A stretch of 64,000 nucleotides of DNA from Glycomyces xiaoerkulensis. GTDB taxonomy: Bacteria > Actinomycetota > Actinomycetes > Mycobacteriales > Micromonosporaceae. Under the pieces are notes generated by a model, which had not been told where the DNA came from, ran no database searches, and saw only the letters and a list, made by a program, of their open reading frames with translations. Below, one piece after another: positions 16,577 through 25,574 of this stretch. Location: NCBI RefSeq assembly GCF_002798405.1, contig NZ_PGGV01000033.1, forward strand, positions 239,308 through 303,307, in the 5' to 3' direction. A program made the position numbers and the translations under genes. Position 1 is the first letter of the stretch, and each line of letters starts with the position of its first letter.

Positions 16577-18325
16577 TCATGCCCGCATGTCGCCCGACTG
16601 GTGAACCCGCAACCGCCGCATGCGGTTCAGTGTCGCCGCCACCTCGTGGCGCCGGGGGATCGCCAGGTCCGCGTTCCGGATGTCGAGCAGCGCGCCCACC
16701 CCCTCGGACTCCAGGGCGGCCTCGAGCCGGTCGAGGGCTCCGGCCACGGTGGTCTTGCCGTCGATCCATCCGCGGCGCATCGCCGCCTCCAGCGCCAGGC
16801 CGATCCCGGCGGTCATGGAGGCGTCGGTGATCTGCTCGACCGACCGCACATCCACGTCCGAGCCGCCGAAGCGGAGCCCGTCGGTGCCGGAGGCCTTGAT
16901 CTTCTGCTTGCCGCGGAACTCGGCCGAAACCGAGTCCGAGTCGATCACCCGCGGCCGGGGCAGGTCGAACGCGTCGGCCTCGGCCACCCGCCCGGTCGGC
17001 TCGGCCGCCAGCGACCTGGCCCTCGCGGTCACGTCCTGGGGCCGGTAGGCGTCCATCAGCAGCACCCGGTCGGCCACGTCCATGTAGTCGCCCGAACCGC
17101 CCATGACGAGTACGGTGCTCACCCCGTGCCGGTCCGCCATCGACCGGATCAGGTCGACCAGCGGCGTCAGCGGCTCCCGGTCCTTGGCGACCAGCTCCTG
17201 CATGCGCGCGTCCCTGATCATCAGGTTCGTCGCGGCGGTGTCCTCGTCGATGAGCAGCAGCTTCGAGCCCGCTTCGATCGCCTCGACGATCGCGGCCGCC
17301 TGCGAGGTCGAGCCCGAGGCGTTCTCGGTGGTGAAGTGCCGCGTGTCGTCCCCCGACGGCAGGTGGTCGACGAAGGCGTGCACGTCGACGCCGGTGACCG
17401 CGCGGCCGTCCTCGGCCCGGATCTTCGCCGCCGAACGGTCGGTCACCACCAGGTCCCTGCCGTCCCCGGGCACGTGGTCCCACACTCCGGTCTCCAAGGC
17501 CCGCAGCAGCGTCGACTTGCCGTGGAAGCCGCCGCCGACCACGAGCGACACGCCCGGCTCGATCCCCATGCCGCGCACCGTCCCGGTGTGCGGCAGCTCG
17601 ACGGTGACCGCCAGCGACTCCGGGCTCTCGAACGGCACGCCGCCCTCCATCTGCCGGTCGTCGACCCCTGAGCGCCGGGCCAGCATCGAGCCGTCGGCGA
17701 CGAACGCCACCAGGCCCCGTTCGGCGACCGCCTCCCGGAGCGCCTCGACGTCGTCGGCGTGCCGCACCCACCGCCACGCTTCGTCGTCCTCGACCCCCAG
17801 CGCCGCGTCGGCCGCGTCCGGCAGGGCGGTGCACAGCAGCCGCGCCGCGCCCCGGCCGTCGATGCGGCGGCCCCGCCCGGGCATCTGCGCGCCCAGCCGG
17901 AACACCACCGACCCGTCCTCGCCGACCTCGCACGAGGAGCGCTGCAGGATCTCCTGCCCGCCGGCGTCTATCCGCAGGTCCTTGGTGCGGCAGGCGCGCC
18001 GGAACCGCTTCGCCAGCAGCACCGCCACCGCCCGGCGCCGGGCCGGGGTCGCGAACCAGTCGTCCAGCAGGTCGGCCGGCTCGGTCGCGAACCGCAGCTC
18101 GAGGCGGCTCGGCGGCGCGAACGGGTCGGACTGCACCTTGACGATGTCGAGTTCCGCCTCGCCTGTCCACCATTTGCCACGCAGCGATTTATATCGGCCG
18201 TAACTCGCACCCTCCAGGGCCGTTAGTTCGTTAGACAGGTCATGGCGAGGTGGATATGAACGTTGGTCATCAATTGAACGGGGACTGTACTTCCGGTGAC
18301 GCTGTCCCCCTCTTCCCTTCGTCAT
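16577..18325 (-). CDS. Predicted ATPase of the ABC class (PF09818-like)
   Basis: A soluble P-loop ATPase of a widespread but uncharacterised family, 582 aa from the ATG at 18325. A longer reading frame upstream exists, but this ATG has GAGG at 8-nt spacing and starts MTKGRGGQRHRKYSP. The nucleotide site GGGFHGKSTLL is a Walker A near residue 290, and LLLIDEDTAATNLMIRD further on is the Walker B/ABC-like region. VLVMGGSGDYMDVADRV is another family motif. No membrane partner is nearby. Databases sometimes mislabel this family as isopentenyl-diphosphate isomerase. It lies between groEL and bldM. Confidence 0.8.
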   Translation of the reverse strand: MTKGRGGQRHRKYSPRSIDDQRSYPPRHDLSNELTALEGASYGRYKSLRGKWWTGEAELDIVKVQSDPFAPPSRLELRFATEPADLLDDWFATPARRRAVAVLLAKRFRRACRTKDLRIDAGGQEILQRSSCEVGEDGSVVFRLGAQMPGRGRRIDGRGAARLLCTALPDAADAALGVEDDEAWRWVRHADDVEALREAVAERGLVAFVADGSMLARRSGVDDRQMEGGVPFESPESLAVTVELPHTGTVRGMGIEPGVSLVVGGGFHGKSTLLRALETGVWDHVPGDGRDLVVTDRSAAKIRAEDGRAVTGVDVHAFVDHLPSGDDTRHFTTENASGSTSQAAAIVEAIEAGSKLLLIDEDTAATNLMIRDARMQELVAKDREPLTPLVDLIRSMADRHGVSTVLVMGGSGDYMDVADRVLLMDAYRPQDVTARARSLAAEPTGRVAEADAFDLPRPRVIDSDSVSAEFRGKQKIKASGTDGLRFGGSDVDVRSVEQITDASMTAGIGLALEAAMRRGWIDGKTTVAGALDRLEAALESEGVGALLDIRNADLAIPRRHEVAATLNRMRRLRVHQSGDMRA

Positions 18326-18517
18326 GTGCCCATCCTCGCATCGGGCGGCGTCGACCGCGCGTGCCCGGGCCCGAATCGTATGCGTCCACACCTCATCCGG
18401 GAATCCACGAAAAGTCACTCAAAAAAGTTCGCGCAAGTCGCGTCATGGCGGCTCACCGGTTCCGTGACATATCCGAGAGTCACCATCCGGTCTGCCGCAG
18501 TGAAAGGTAGAACAAAA

Positions 18518-19138
18518 GTGAGAACCGTACTGGTCTGTATCAAGACTCCTCAAGCGGGGCAGAAGATCTCGGCCTGCGCGACCCGAATGGGCCTGGCGCA
18601 GGCGGTCAAGCCGGTGGAGGGTTCCACCGAGCTCTTCGTCGAACTCGGGCGGCGCCAGGTGGACGTGGTGCTGGTCGACATCGCGCTCGCGGCCCCCGAT
18701 CCGGTCAAGTTCACCAAGACCGTCCGCGCCCGGTCCCCCCGCACCGGCGTCCTCCTCTCGGGCGCGGCCGACCCCCGCACCACGGCGATGGTCGTCGCCG
18801 CCGGCGCCCGAGGCGTCATCCGCTCCCCGTCCAACAGTTCCGACGAGCTGCTCGTGGCACTGGCGCAGGCGATCATGTTCGCCTCGCCGAACCTGGTCCG
18901 CCTCGGCGACGCCGTGCCCCGGCAGCGCTCGCAGCTCCAGGGCATGAAGCTCACCGAGCGGGAGCTCCAGGTCCTTCGCGGCATGAGCGAGGGCAAGTCC
19001 AACGCCGAGATCGGCCGGGACCTGTTCGTTTCCGAGGACACCGTCAAGACCCACGCCAGGAGGATGTTCCGCAAGCTCGGCGCCCGCGACCGCGCTCACG
19101 CCGTCGCCGAGGCGTTCCGTTCAGGCCTGGTCTGCTGA
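18518..19138 (+). CDS. bldM: BldM-like orphan response regulator
   Basis: A LuxR/NarL-type transcription factor, 206 aa, related to streptomycete BldM, which activates genes for aerial hyphae and sporulation. The start is set at GTG 18518 (MRTVLVCIKTP). The N-terminal receiver keeps Asp54 (VVLVDIAL) but lacks the acidic pair of a normal phosphorylation pocket, as in atypical regulators. The C-terminal helix-turn-helix LTERELQVLRGMSEGKSNAE and then DLFVSEDTVKTHARRMFRKL (about 146-190) closely follows BldM, as does AVAEAFRSGLVC at the end. Linkage to groES-groEL and guaB is also conserved in streptomycetes. No sensor kinase is nearby. Its end overlaps the amidase gene by 18 bp. Confidence 0.8.
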   Translation: MRTVLVCIKTPQAGQKISACATRMGLAQAVKPVEGSTELFVELGRRQVDVVLVDIALAAPDPVKFTKTVRARSPRTGVLLSGAADPRTTAMVVAAGARGVIRSPSNSSDELLVALAQAIMFASPNLVRLGDAVPRQRSQLQGMKLTERELQVLRGMSEGKSNAEIGRDLFVSEDTVKTHARRMFRKLGARDRAHAVAEAFRSGLVC

Positions 19139-20296
19139 GCGCCGTCCCGGCCCGGCGGCCTCACCGAGCGCCAGGAGCGCCTCGTCGTCGCCGGGGGAGC
19201 CGACCAGTTGCAGGCCCACCGGCAGACCCGCGACGTCGCCCGACGGCAGGGCGAGGGCGGGAGCGCGGGTCAGACCGGCCAGACACGTCAGGCGCACCAC
19301 CGCTTCGCGGTCGATGCTCGCCTCCGGTTCGGGGGCGGGGCCGGGCGCGGCGGGGATCGCGAGCACGGCGCCGCCCGAGAGCCGTTCGGAGAGCAGTTCG
19401 GTGACCCGGTCCCGATGGCGGGTCGCCTCGGCTTCGGTCTCGGCGCTCACATCGGCGGCCCTGGAGAACCGCGCGGCCACGCCCGGACCGAACTCGGGCT
19501 CGGCCTTCTCGATCCATTCGCCGTGGCTCCGCCACGCCTCGAACGCCTGGATCATCGCGTAGGCGACGCGGGCCCGTTCGAGCCCGTCGGGCTCGTCGAA
19601 CAGCGGCGCGGTGTCGATCTCGAGCCCGAGGCGGTCCACGGCGGGCTCGAGCGCCCGGCGCGCCTCGGGGCTCGCCTCGTCCCAGACGTCCCGCGGGGCC
19701 AGGACACCGGTGAACGGCTCGGGGGCGTCCGAGGACGTGCCCAGCAGCACCTCGCACGCCTCGCGCAGCGTCCTGGCGTCGCGCGCGAGCGCGCCGGCGG
19801 TGTCGAACGACGGCGACAGCGGCACGACGCCCTCCAGCGGCACGCGGCCGTGGCTGGGGCGCAGCCCGAACAGGCCGCAGTAGGAGGCCGGCAACCGGAT
19901 CGAGCCGCCGGTGTCGGTCCCGAGGCCGACGTCGGCGGCCCCGAGCGCGACCGCCGAGGCCGATCCGGACGACGACCCGCCGGGCATCCGGCCCGGCGCG
20001 GCCGGGTTCTCGGGGGTCCCGTAGTGGGCGTTGGTGCCGTTGAGGCTCCACGCCAGCTCGTCGGTGACGGTCTTGCCGATCAGGCTCGCCCCGGCCCCGC
20101 GCAGCCGCGCCACGGCCTCGGCGTCGGCGTCGGCCGCCGCCGGGTGGGTCTCCAGCCAGCGCGGGTTGCCCGCTCCGGTGGGCATCCCGGCGACGTCGAA
20201 CAGGTCCTTCACCGCCAGCCGCAGCCCGGCCAGCGGGCCGGTCAGCATGAAGTCGGGTTCCTGCAGCGGGATCCAGGGGACGAACGGATCGGTCAC
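19121..20296 (-). CDS. Amidase signature family hydrolase
   Basis: Hydrolyses an amide of unknown identity, 391 aa, starting at GTG 20296 with AAAGGAG upstream. The Ser-cisSer-Lys triad can be placed: Lys30 in RLAVKDLF, a cis-Ser in PGGSSSGSASAVA, and the nucleophile Ser in GTDTGGSIRLPA. The length is short for GatA (about 480) and there are no GatB/C neighbours, so a glutamyl-tRNA role is unlikely. Indoleacetamide- or mandelamide-hydrolase-like enzymes are the nearest general description. Convergent with bldM. Confidence 0.85.
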   Translation of the reverse strand: MTDPFVPWIPLQEPDFMLTGPLAGLRLAVKDLFDVAGMPTGAGNPRWLETHPAAADADAEAVARLRGAGASLIGKTVTDELAWSLNGTNAHYGTPENPAAPGRMPGGSSSGSASAVALGAADVGLGTDTGGSIRLPASYCGLFGLRPSHGRVPLEGVVPLSPSFDTAGALARDARTLREACEVLLGTSSDAPEPFTGVLAPRDVWDEASPEARRALEPAVDRLGLEIDTAPLFDEPDGLERARVAYAMIQAFEAWRSHGEWIEKAEPEFGPGVAARFSRAADVSAETEAEATRHRDRVTELLSERLSGGAVLAIPAAPGPAPEPEASIDREAVVRLTCLAGLTRAPALALPSGDVAGLPVGLQLVGSPGDDEALLALGEAAGPGRRSADQA

Positions 20297-20389
20297 GGGA
20301 CGGACTCCTTTCTCCGGTGTTCCCCCGATGATGCCCGCCCGCCGTTCGGCGGCGGCCCCGGCCTCGCTTCCGGCGAAGGCCGCGGGCCG

Positions 20390-20758
20390 TCAGTTGGCGC
20401 TGCCGTGGTGCCGCAGCCAGCAGTCCGAGTACCCGCGGGCGTAATCCCAGGTCACGTACTGCGCCGGGTCGGGGTCGTAGGCGGGTTCGTGGACCTGCGC
20501 GCTGTTGTCCTTGAGCAGGGCGCGCAGGTTCGACATCAGCAGACCCCAGGTGAAGTAGTGCGGCTCGTCGCAGTCGGCGCAGTCGACCACCACCCCCCGG
20601 AACCCGAGGGGCTGCAGGACCTTTTCGAACATCTCGAGTTCGTGCAGGTCCTCCAGCAGGTCGGCGCGGTCCGCGTCGTCGAGCTCGGGCTCGAACACCA
20701 TGGAGTGGTCCATGTGCTCGGGGTCGTCGGCGAACGGGTCGCGAGGCTCCTCATGCAC
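20390..20758 (-). CDS. DUF5319 family protein
   Basis: A conserved actinobacterial protein of unknown function, 122 aa, acidic at the N-terminus (MHEEPRDPFADDPEHMDHS). Cys residues in VDCADCDEPHYFTW and a Trp-rich end (WDYARGYSDCWLRHHG) mark the family. The GTG at 20758 has TAGGCT 6 nt upstream. Divergence from guaB is conserved in mycobacteria (Rv3412 next to guaB2), a good sign of identity. Confidence 0.85.
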   Translation of the reverse strand: MHEEPRDPFADDPEHMDHSMVFEPELDDADRADLLEDLHELEMFEKVLQPLGFRGVVVDCADCDEPHYFTWGLLMSNLRALLKDNSAQVHEPAYDPDPAQYVTWDYARGYSDCWLRHHGSAN

Positions 20759-20770
20759 ACCCCCAGCCTA
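20759..20770 (-). promoter_or_regulatory. Predicted -10 box of a leaderless DUF5319 transcript
   Basis: On the minus strand TAGGCT (20770-20765) ends 6 nt before the GTG at 20758. Confidence 0.45.
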
Positions 20771-20842
20771 TCGCCCGTGCGCCGGGCGGGCACCCCTCCG
20801 CTGCGCGACCGCTCCGAGGAGACCGGCGGACCGCCGGAGTGA

Positions 20843-22483
<1,641 letters not shown>

Positions 22484-22508
22484 TGGGAACCCGGTAGGAG
22501 GAGGACCT

Positions 22509-23630
22509 GTGCGGGAACTGGTCGAGATCGGCCCCGGCAAGATCGTGGCGCGCGGCTGGCGGCTGTCCGAAGTGGCGCTCGTGCCGAGTCGGCGCACCAG
22601 AGACATCGACGACGTCTCGACCGAGTGGCAGTTGGACGCCTACCGGTTCGAGATTCCGGCGATGGCGCACCCGTCGGACGCGACGATGAGCCCGGCCTCG
22701 GTCATCGAGACCGGCCGCCTCGGCGGCCTCGGCGTGCTGAACGCCGAGGGCCTGTGGTGCCGCTACGTCGACCCCACTTCACTGCTCAAGGAGCTGGCCG
22801 ACACGCCGGTGGAGACGGCGATCGAACGGCTCCAGGAGATCTACTCCGAGCCGGTCAAGCCCGAGCTCATCACCGAGCGGATCGCCGAGATCCGCGCCGG
22901 CGGGGTGACCACGGCGGTGCGGGTGAGCCCGCAGCACACCACCGAGCTCGCGCCGCTGGCGGTCGAGGCGGGGGTGGACCTGCTGGTCATCCAGGGCACG
23001 ATCGTCTCCGCCGAGCACGTCTCCAGCAACGGCGACGTGCTGAACCTCAAGCAGTTCATCGCCGATCTGGACGTGCCGGTCGTGGTCGGCGGCGCCACCA
23101 ACTACAAGACGGCGATGCACCTGATGCGCACCGGCGCGGCGGGCGTGATCGTCGGCGTCGGCTCCGACGACTGGTCGACCACCGACTCGGTCCTGGGCAT
23201 CGACGTCCCGATGGCCTCGGCGGTCGTCGAGGCCGCCGCGGCCCGCCGCGACTACCTCGACGAGACCGGCGGCCGCTACGTGCACCTGATCGCCGACGGC
23301 GAGATCACCGGCTCGGGCGCGATCGCGAAGGCCATCGCGTGCGGCGCGGACGCGGTGATGCTCGGCTCGGTCCTGGCCGACGCCGCCGAATCGCCTGCTC
23401 AGGGCGCCTGGTGGCACTCGGCCGCCTCGCACCCGAAGCTGCCGCGGGGCCGCTTCCGCCCGGGCGATTCCGGCGACATCGAGGTGCCCGACCTGGAGGC
23501 CGTCCTCTACGGCCCGTCGAACTCCTCGGAAGGCAACCAGAACCTCTTCGGGGGCCTGCGCCGGGCCATGGCGAAGACCGGATACACCACCGTCAAGGAG
23601 TTCCAGAGGGCCGGCCTGGTCACCGCCTGA
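22509..23630 (+). CDS. guaB3: GuaB3-family IMP dehydrogenase-related protein
   Basis: A paralogue of IMP dehydrogenase, 373 aa, probably without that activity. The barrel signatures are recognisable (MAHPSDATMSPASVIETGR at the start, ITGSGAIAKAIACGADAVML later) but there are no CBS domains. The loop that should hold the catalytic cysteine reads VGSDDWSTTDSV, so the nucleophile is missing. GTG at 22509 has GGAGGAGGA upstream. The guaB-guaB3 pair is conserved in actinobacteria; its function is not settled. Confidence 0.9.
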   Translation: MRELVEIGPGKIVARGWRLSEVALVPSRRTRDIDDVSTEWQLDAYRFEIPAMAHPSDATMSPASVIETGRLGGLGVLNAEGLWCRYVDPTSLLKELADTPVETAIERLQEIYSEPVKPELITERIAEIRAGGVTTAVRVSPQHTTELAPLAVEAGVDLLVIQGTIVSAEHVSSNGDVLNLKQFIADLDVPVVVGGATNYKTAMHLMRTGAAGVIVGVGSDDWSTTDSVLGIDVPMASAVVEAAAARRDYLDETGGRYVHLIADGEITGSGAIAKAIACGADAVMLGSVLADAAESPAQGAWWHSAASHPKLPRGRFRPGDSGDIEVPDLEAVLYGPSNSSEGNQNLFGGLRRAMAKTGYTTVKEFQRAGLVTA

Positions 23631-23640
23631 CCAGGGCCGG

Positions 23641-23701
23641 TTTACAAACTGCCGGTCCTGTAGTTGACAAAACGCCGGACTCCGACTTTACAAATTGCCG
23701 G
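23641..23701. repeat. Three 15-bp direct repeats with exact 23-bp period
   Basis: TTTACAAACTGCCGG (23641), TTGACAAAACGCCGG (23664) and TTTACAAATTGCCGG (23687) share the core TTNACAAANNGCCGG, each followed by 8 nt of unrelated spacer. They lie just after guaB3, 59 bp from the end of the leftward membrane-protein gene. I do not recognise the motif. Too few and too degenerate for CRISPR; iterons, a recombinase site or a mobile-element relic are possible. Confidence 0.7.
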
Positions 23702-23759
23702 ACGGCGGCGTCCGCGGTCTTGATCCCGAGTTCGCACGGGCCTTCGGCGTCGGCCTCGT

Positions 23760-24806
23760 TCAGTCCAGCTCGCTGGGCGGGCGGATGACGATCGGAGTCC
23801 TGGCTGCGGGGTAGAAGTTCTCGACGAAGCGCCGCCAGTGGTCCGGGTTCGCCGTGGCGGGTCTGATCCACAGGCGGCGGCGCTTACCGTCGGCGCGTGT
23901 CTCGTGAATCTCGGCATGAGCGACCGAGTACTCCAAGCGCTCGAATCCGGGGCGCGGATACCGCCGTTCGATGCCCCATGAGCCGCGGGCCTCGATCCAC
24001 CGGCCGCTCGGGCGATACCTGAAGTAGTGCCCCATCATGAGCGGTTCAAGGCTCCAACCGAACACTCCGCTGCTGGCGCCGATGACCGCCAAGTCCCACG
24101 GTCCGTCCGGCTCCATGACGAACAACGCGGTGAAGAGGCCCATCAGCGAAGCCGGAACGGCGACCGCCGCCAGTCGGCGGAAGCGCCGCCGGTTCATATC
24201 GACCGTGCCCACACGTTTTCCTCCGCCTTGCTGCGGGGGAGGGCCGATGTCCGGCGGCGCTGCAGGAGCGTCGGATGGCCCTGCACGTGCCGGATCCGGG
24301 GCGCGCGGGAAGAGGGGCACCGGCGAGCGAGCCTCGGGGTGGAAGCTCTCGACGAATGCCTGCCAGTCGGCCCGACGCGCCATCCACGCCGCGATCGGGA
24401 CCCGCTTGCGAGTCCCGTCGAATCGAACCTCGTGAATCTCTCTGCGCGCGACCGAGAACTCCAGCCGCTGGAAACCGGCGCGCGGGTAGATCGTCCGACC
24501 GAAACCCCACCGGGTGCCCGCTTCGATACGACCGGACCGGGTGTCGTATCTGAAGCGGCGGCGCCTCTGGACAGCCAGGACCGCCGATCCGAGCGCGGCG
24601 ACGGCACCTGCGAACCACGCGAGGGCGACCAGCAGCGGGAAATCGTCACCGCGTTGGACCTCCGAGTCGAGGATCCCGCTCAGGGGAAAGACCGCCCAGA
24701 CTGCGACGAAGGTGTGGTTCCGGGTCCAACTTGTTCTCACAGACACCCAGCGCGGCCGGTGGCCGGGGCGTTCGGCGCGGGGCGCTGAGGCGGGGTATGA
24801 GGCCAC
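23760..24806 (-). CDS. Membrane protein with two copies of an unrecognised module
   Basis: 348 aa, start GTG 24806. The sequence is an internal duplication. Each half has two hydrophobic helices followed by a soluble segment of the form FRYxxxxGRxEAxxxxGxxRxxYPRxGFxRLEFSVA, an EIHE motif, basic residues, and a WxxFVExFxPxA ending with PI and R/PP. Copy 1 spans about 30-170, copy 2 about 205-345, joined by a Pro/Ala-rich linker. The next gene (24819-25319) holds a third copy. The soluble part could be a beta-rich PH-like domain, but this is inference. No known family is recognised. The genes run as a leftward pair, 12 bp apart. Confidence 0.75.
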   Translation of the reverse strand: MASYPASAPRAERPGHRPRWVSVRTSWTRNHTFVAVWAVFPLSGILDSEVQRGDDFPLLVALAWFAGAVAALGSAVLAVQRRRRFRYDTRSGRIEAGTRWGFGRTIYPRAGFQRLEFSVARREIHEVRFDGTRKRVPIAAWMARRADWQAFVESFHPEARSPVPLFPRAPDPARAGPSDAPAAPPDIGPPPQQGGGKRVGTVDMNRRRFRRLAAVAVPASLMGLFTALFVMEPDGPWDLAVIGASSGVFGWSLEPLMMGHYFRYRPSGRWIEARGSWGIERRYPRPGFERLEYSVAHAEIHETRADGKRRRLWIRPATANPDHWRRFVENFYPAARTPIVIRPPSELD

Positions 24807-24818
24807 GGCGGTTCTCTT

Positions 24819-25319
24819 TCAGTTCCGGTCTCGAGGAGGACAGATCGCGATCGGCTGGCCCGCCTCGGGATGGAAGCTCTCGACGAAGGCTCTCCAGTCG
24901 TCTCGGTTGGCCGCAATCTGCCCTATCGGAAGTCGGTGGCGCTTTCCGTTCCGGGCGACTTCCCACACTTCGCCGAAGACCGGCGAGAACTCCAGACGTT
25001 CGTAGCCCGGGCGCGGGTAGATCGTTCGCCCGAACCCTCGTCCTCCACCGGCTTCGACGCGACCCGTCCGAGGGTCGTACCGGAAGTGGCGGCCCCTGGT
25101 GACAGCCCAGATCATCAGGCCGAGGAAGAGGCTCGCGCACGTGAACCCACCAAGAGCGCCCCAGAGGGAGAAGCCGCTCCCGTTCTGGATATCGGCGGTG
25201 ACGCTCCAAGCGATCGGTACATACGCGGCCAACACGATGCTCCAGGTGAGCCGCGTTCGGTTCAGGCGCACGGTCCGCCAATTCGAGGGGTGGGAAGCGG
25301 GGGAGAAGGAAGGGTCCAC
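24819..25319 (-). CDS. Membrane protein with one copy of the same unrecognised module
   Basis: 166 aa from the GTG at 25319; a longer frame upstream has no coding character. Two hydrophobic helices (about 25-48 and 55-78) precede a soluble segment HFRYDPRTGRVEAGGGRGFG, then RTIYPRPGYERLEFSP, and a later DWRAFVESFHPEA. These align with both halves of the gene just downstream. The motif order and spacing are the same, so the three modules come from duplication. It is the first gene of a two-gene leftward unit. Divergent from the cyclase gene. Confidence 0.7.
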   Translation of the reverse strand: MDPSFSPASHPSNWRTVRLNRTRLTWSIVLAAYVPIAWSVTADIQNGSGFSLWGALGGFTCASLFLGLMIWAVTRGRHFRYDPRTGRVEAGGGRGFGRTIYPRPGYERLEFSPVFGEVWEVARNGKRHRLPIGQIAANRDDWRAFVESFHPEAGQPIAICPPRDRN

Positions 25320-25445
25320 GGGCGGGGCTTTCTCTATTCGAGCATGTCTGGGGTCGATCGTACCGATCCGGGAGTTTCGGCGGGTGTCGTTGCAAGCCGG
25401 GGCGTGTGGTGGAGGCGATGGAGCTACAAGCGACTCTCGGGAAAT

Positions 25446-25461
25446 TGTGCTCTGTCGCACA
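25446..25461. promoter_or_regulatory. CRP-like palindrome upstream of the cyclase
   Basis: TGTGC-N6-GCACA matches the layout of CRP sites (TGTGA-N6-TCACA) with one symmetrical change per arm. Its centre is about 43 bp before the predicted transcription start at 25497, close to the position of a class II activator site. Because the gene encodes a nucleotidyl cyclase, cAMP feedback is an attractive but untested idea. Confidence 0.45.
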
Positions 25462-25483
25462 GGTATCTGTCAGCCGCGCCACG

Positions 25484-25496
25484 TATCCTTGCGAAC
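25484..25496 (+). promoter_or_regulatory. Predicted -10 box for the cyclase leader ORF
   Basis: TATCCT (25484-25489) ends 7 nt before the GTG at 25497, giving a leaderless start on the leader peptide. Confidence 0.45.
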
Positions 25497-25574
25497 GTGA
25501 ACGCCAAGAACTTTCCCATTCTCCCCAGGGGTGGGGAACAACACAGCCTGGTGGCGGTGTTGGTGCTGCTGTGA
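25497..25574 (+). CDS. 25-codon leader ORF translationally coupled to the cyclase
   Basis: The GTG at 25497 opens a short frame, MNAKNFPILPRGGEQHSLVA followed by VLVLL, whose TGA overlaps the cyclase GTG as GTGA (25571-25574). The cyclase has no convincing ribosome binding site of its own, so its translation may depend on ribosomes that finish the leader. The peptide has no recognised function. A longer in-frame reading of the cyclase back to 25406 is possible but would not use the predicted promoter. Confidence 0.45.
   Translation: MNAKNFPILPRGGEQHSLVAVLVLL

Noticed and set aside
23641..23701. CRISPR array
   Set aside because: Only three degenerate 15-bp repeats with 8-bp spacers and no cas genes.
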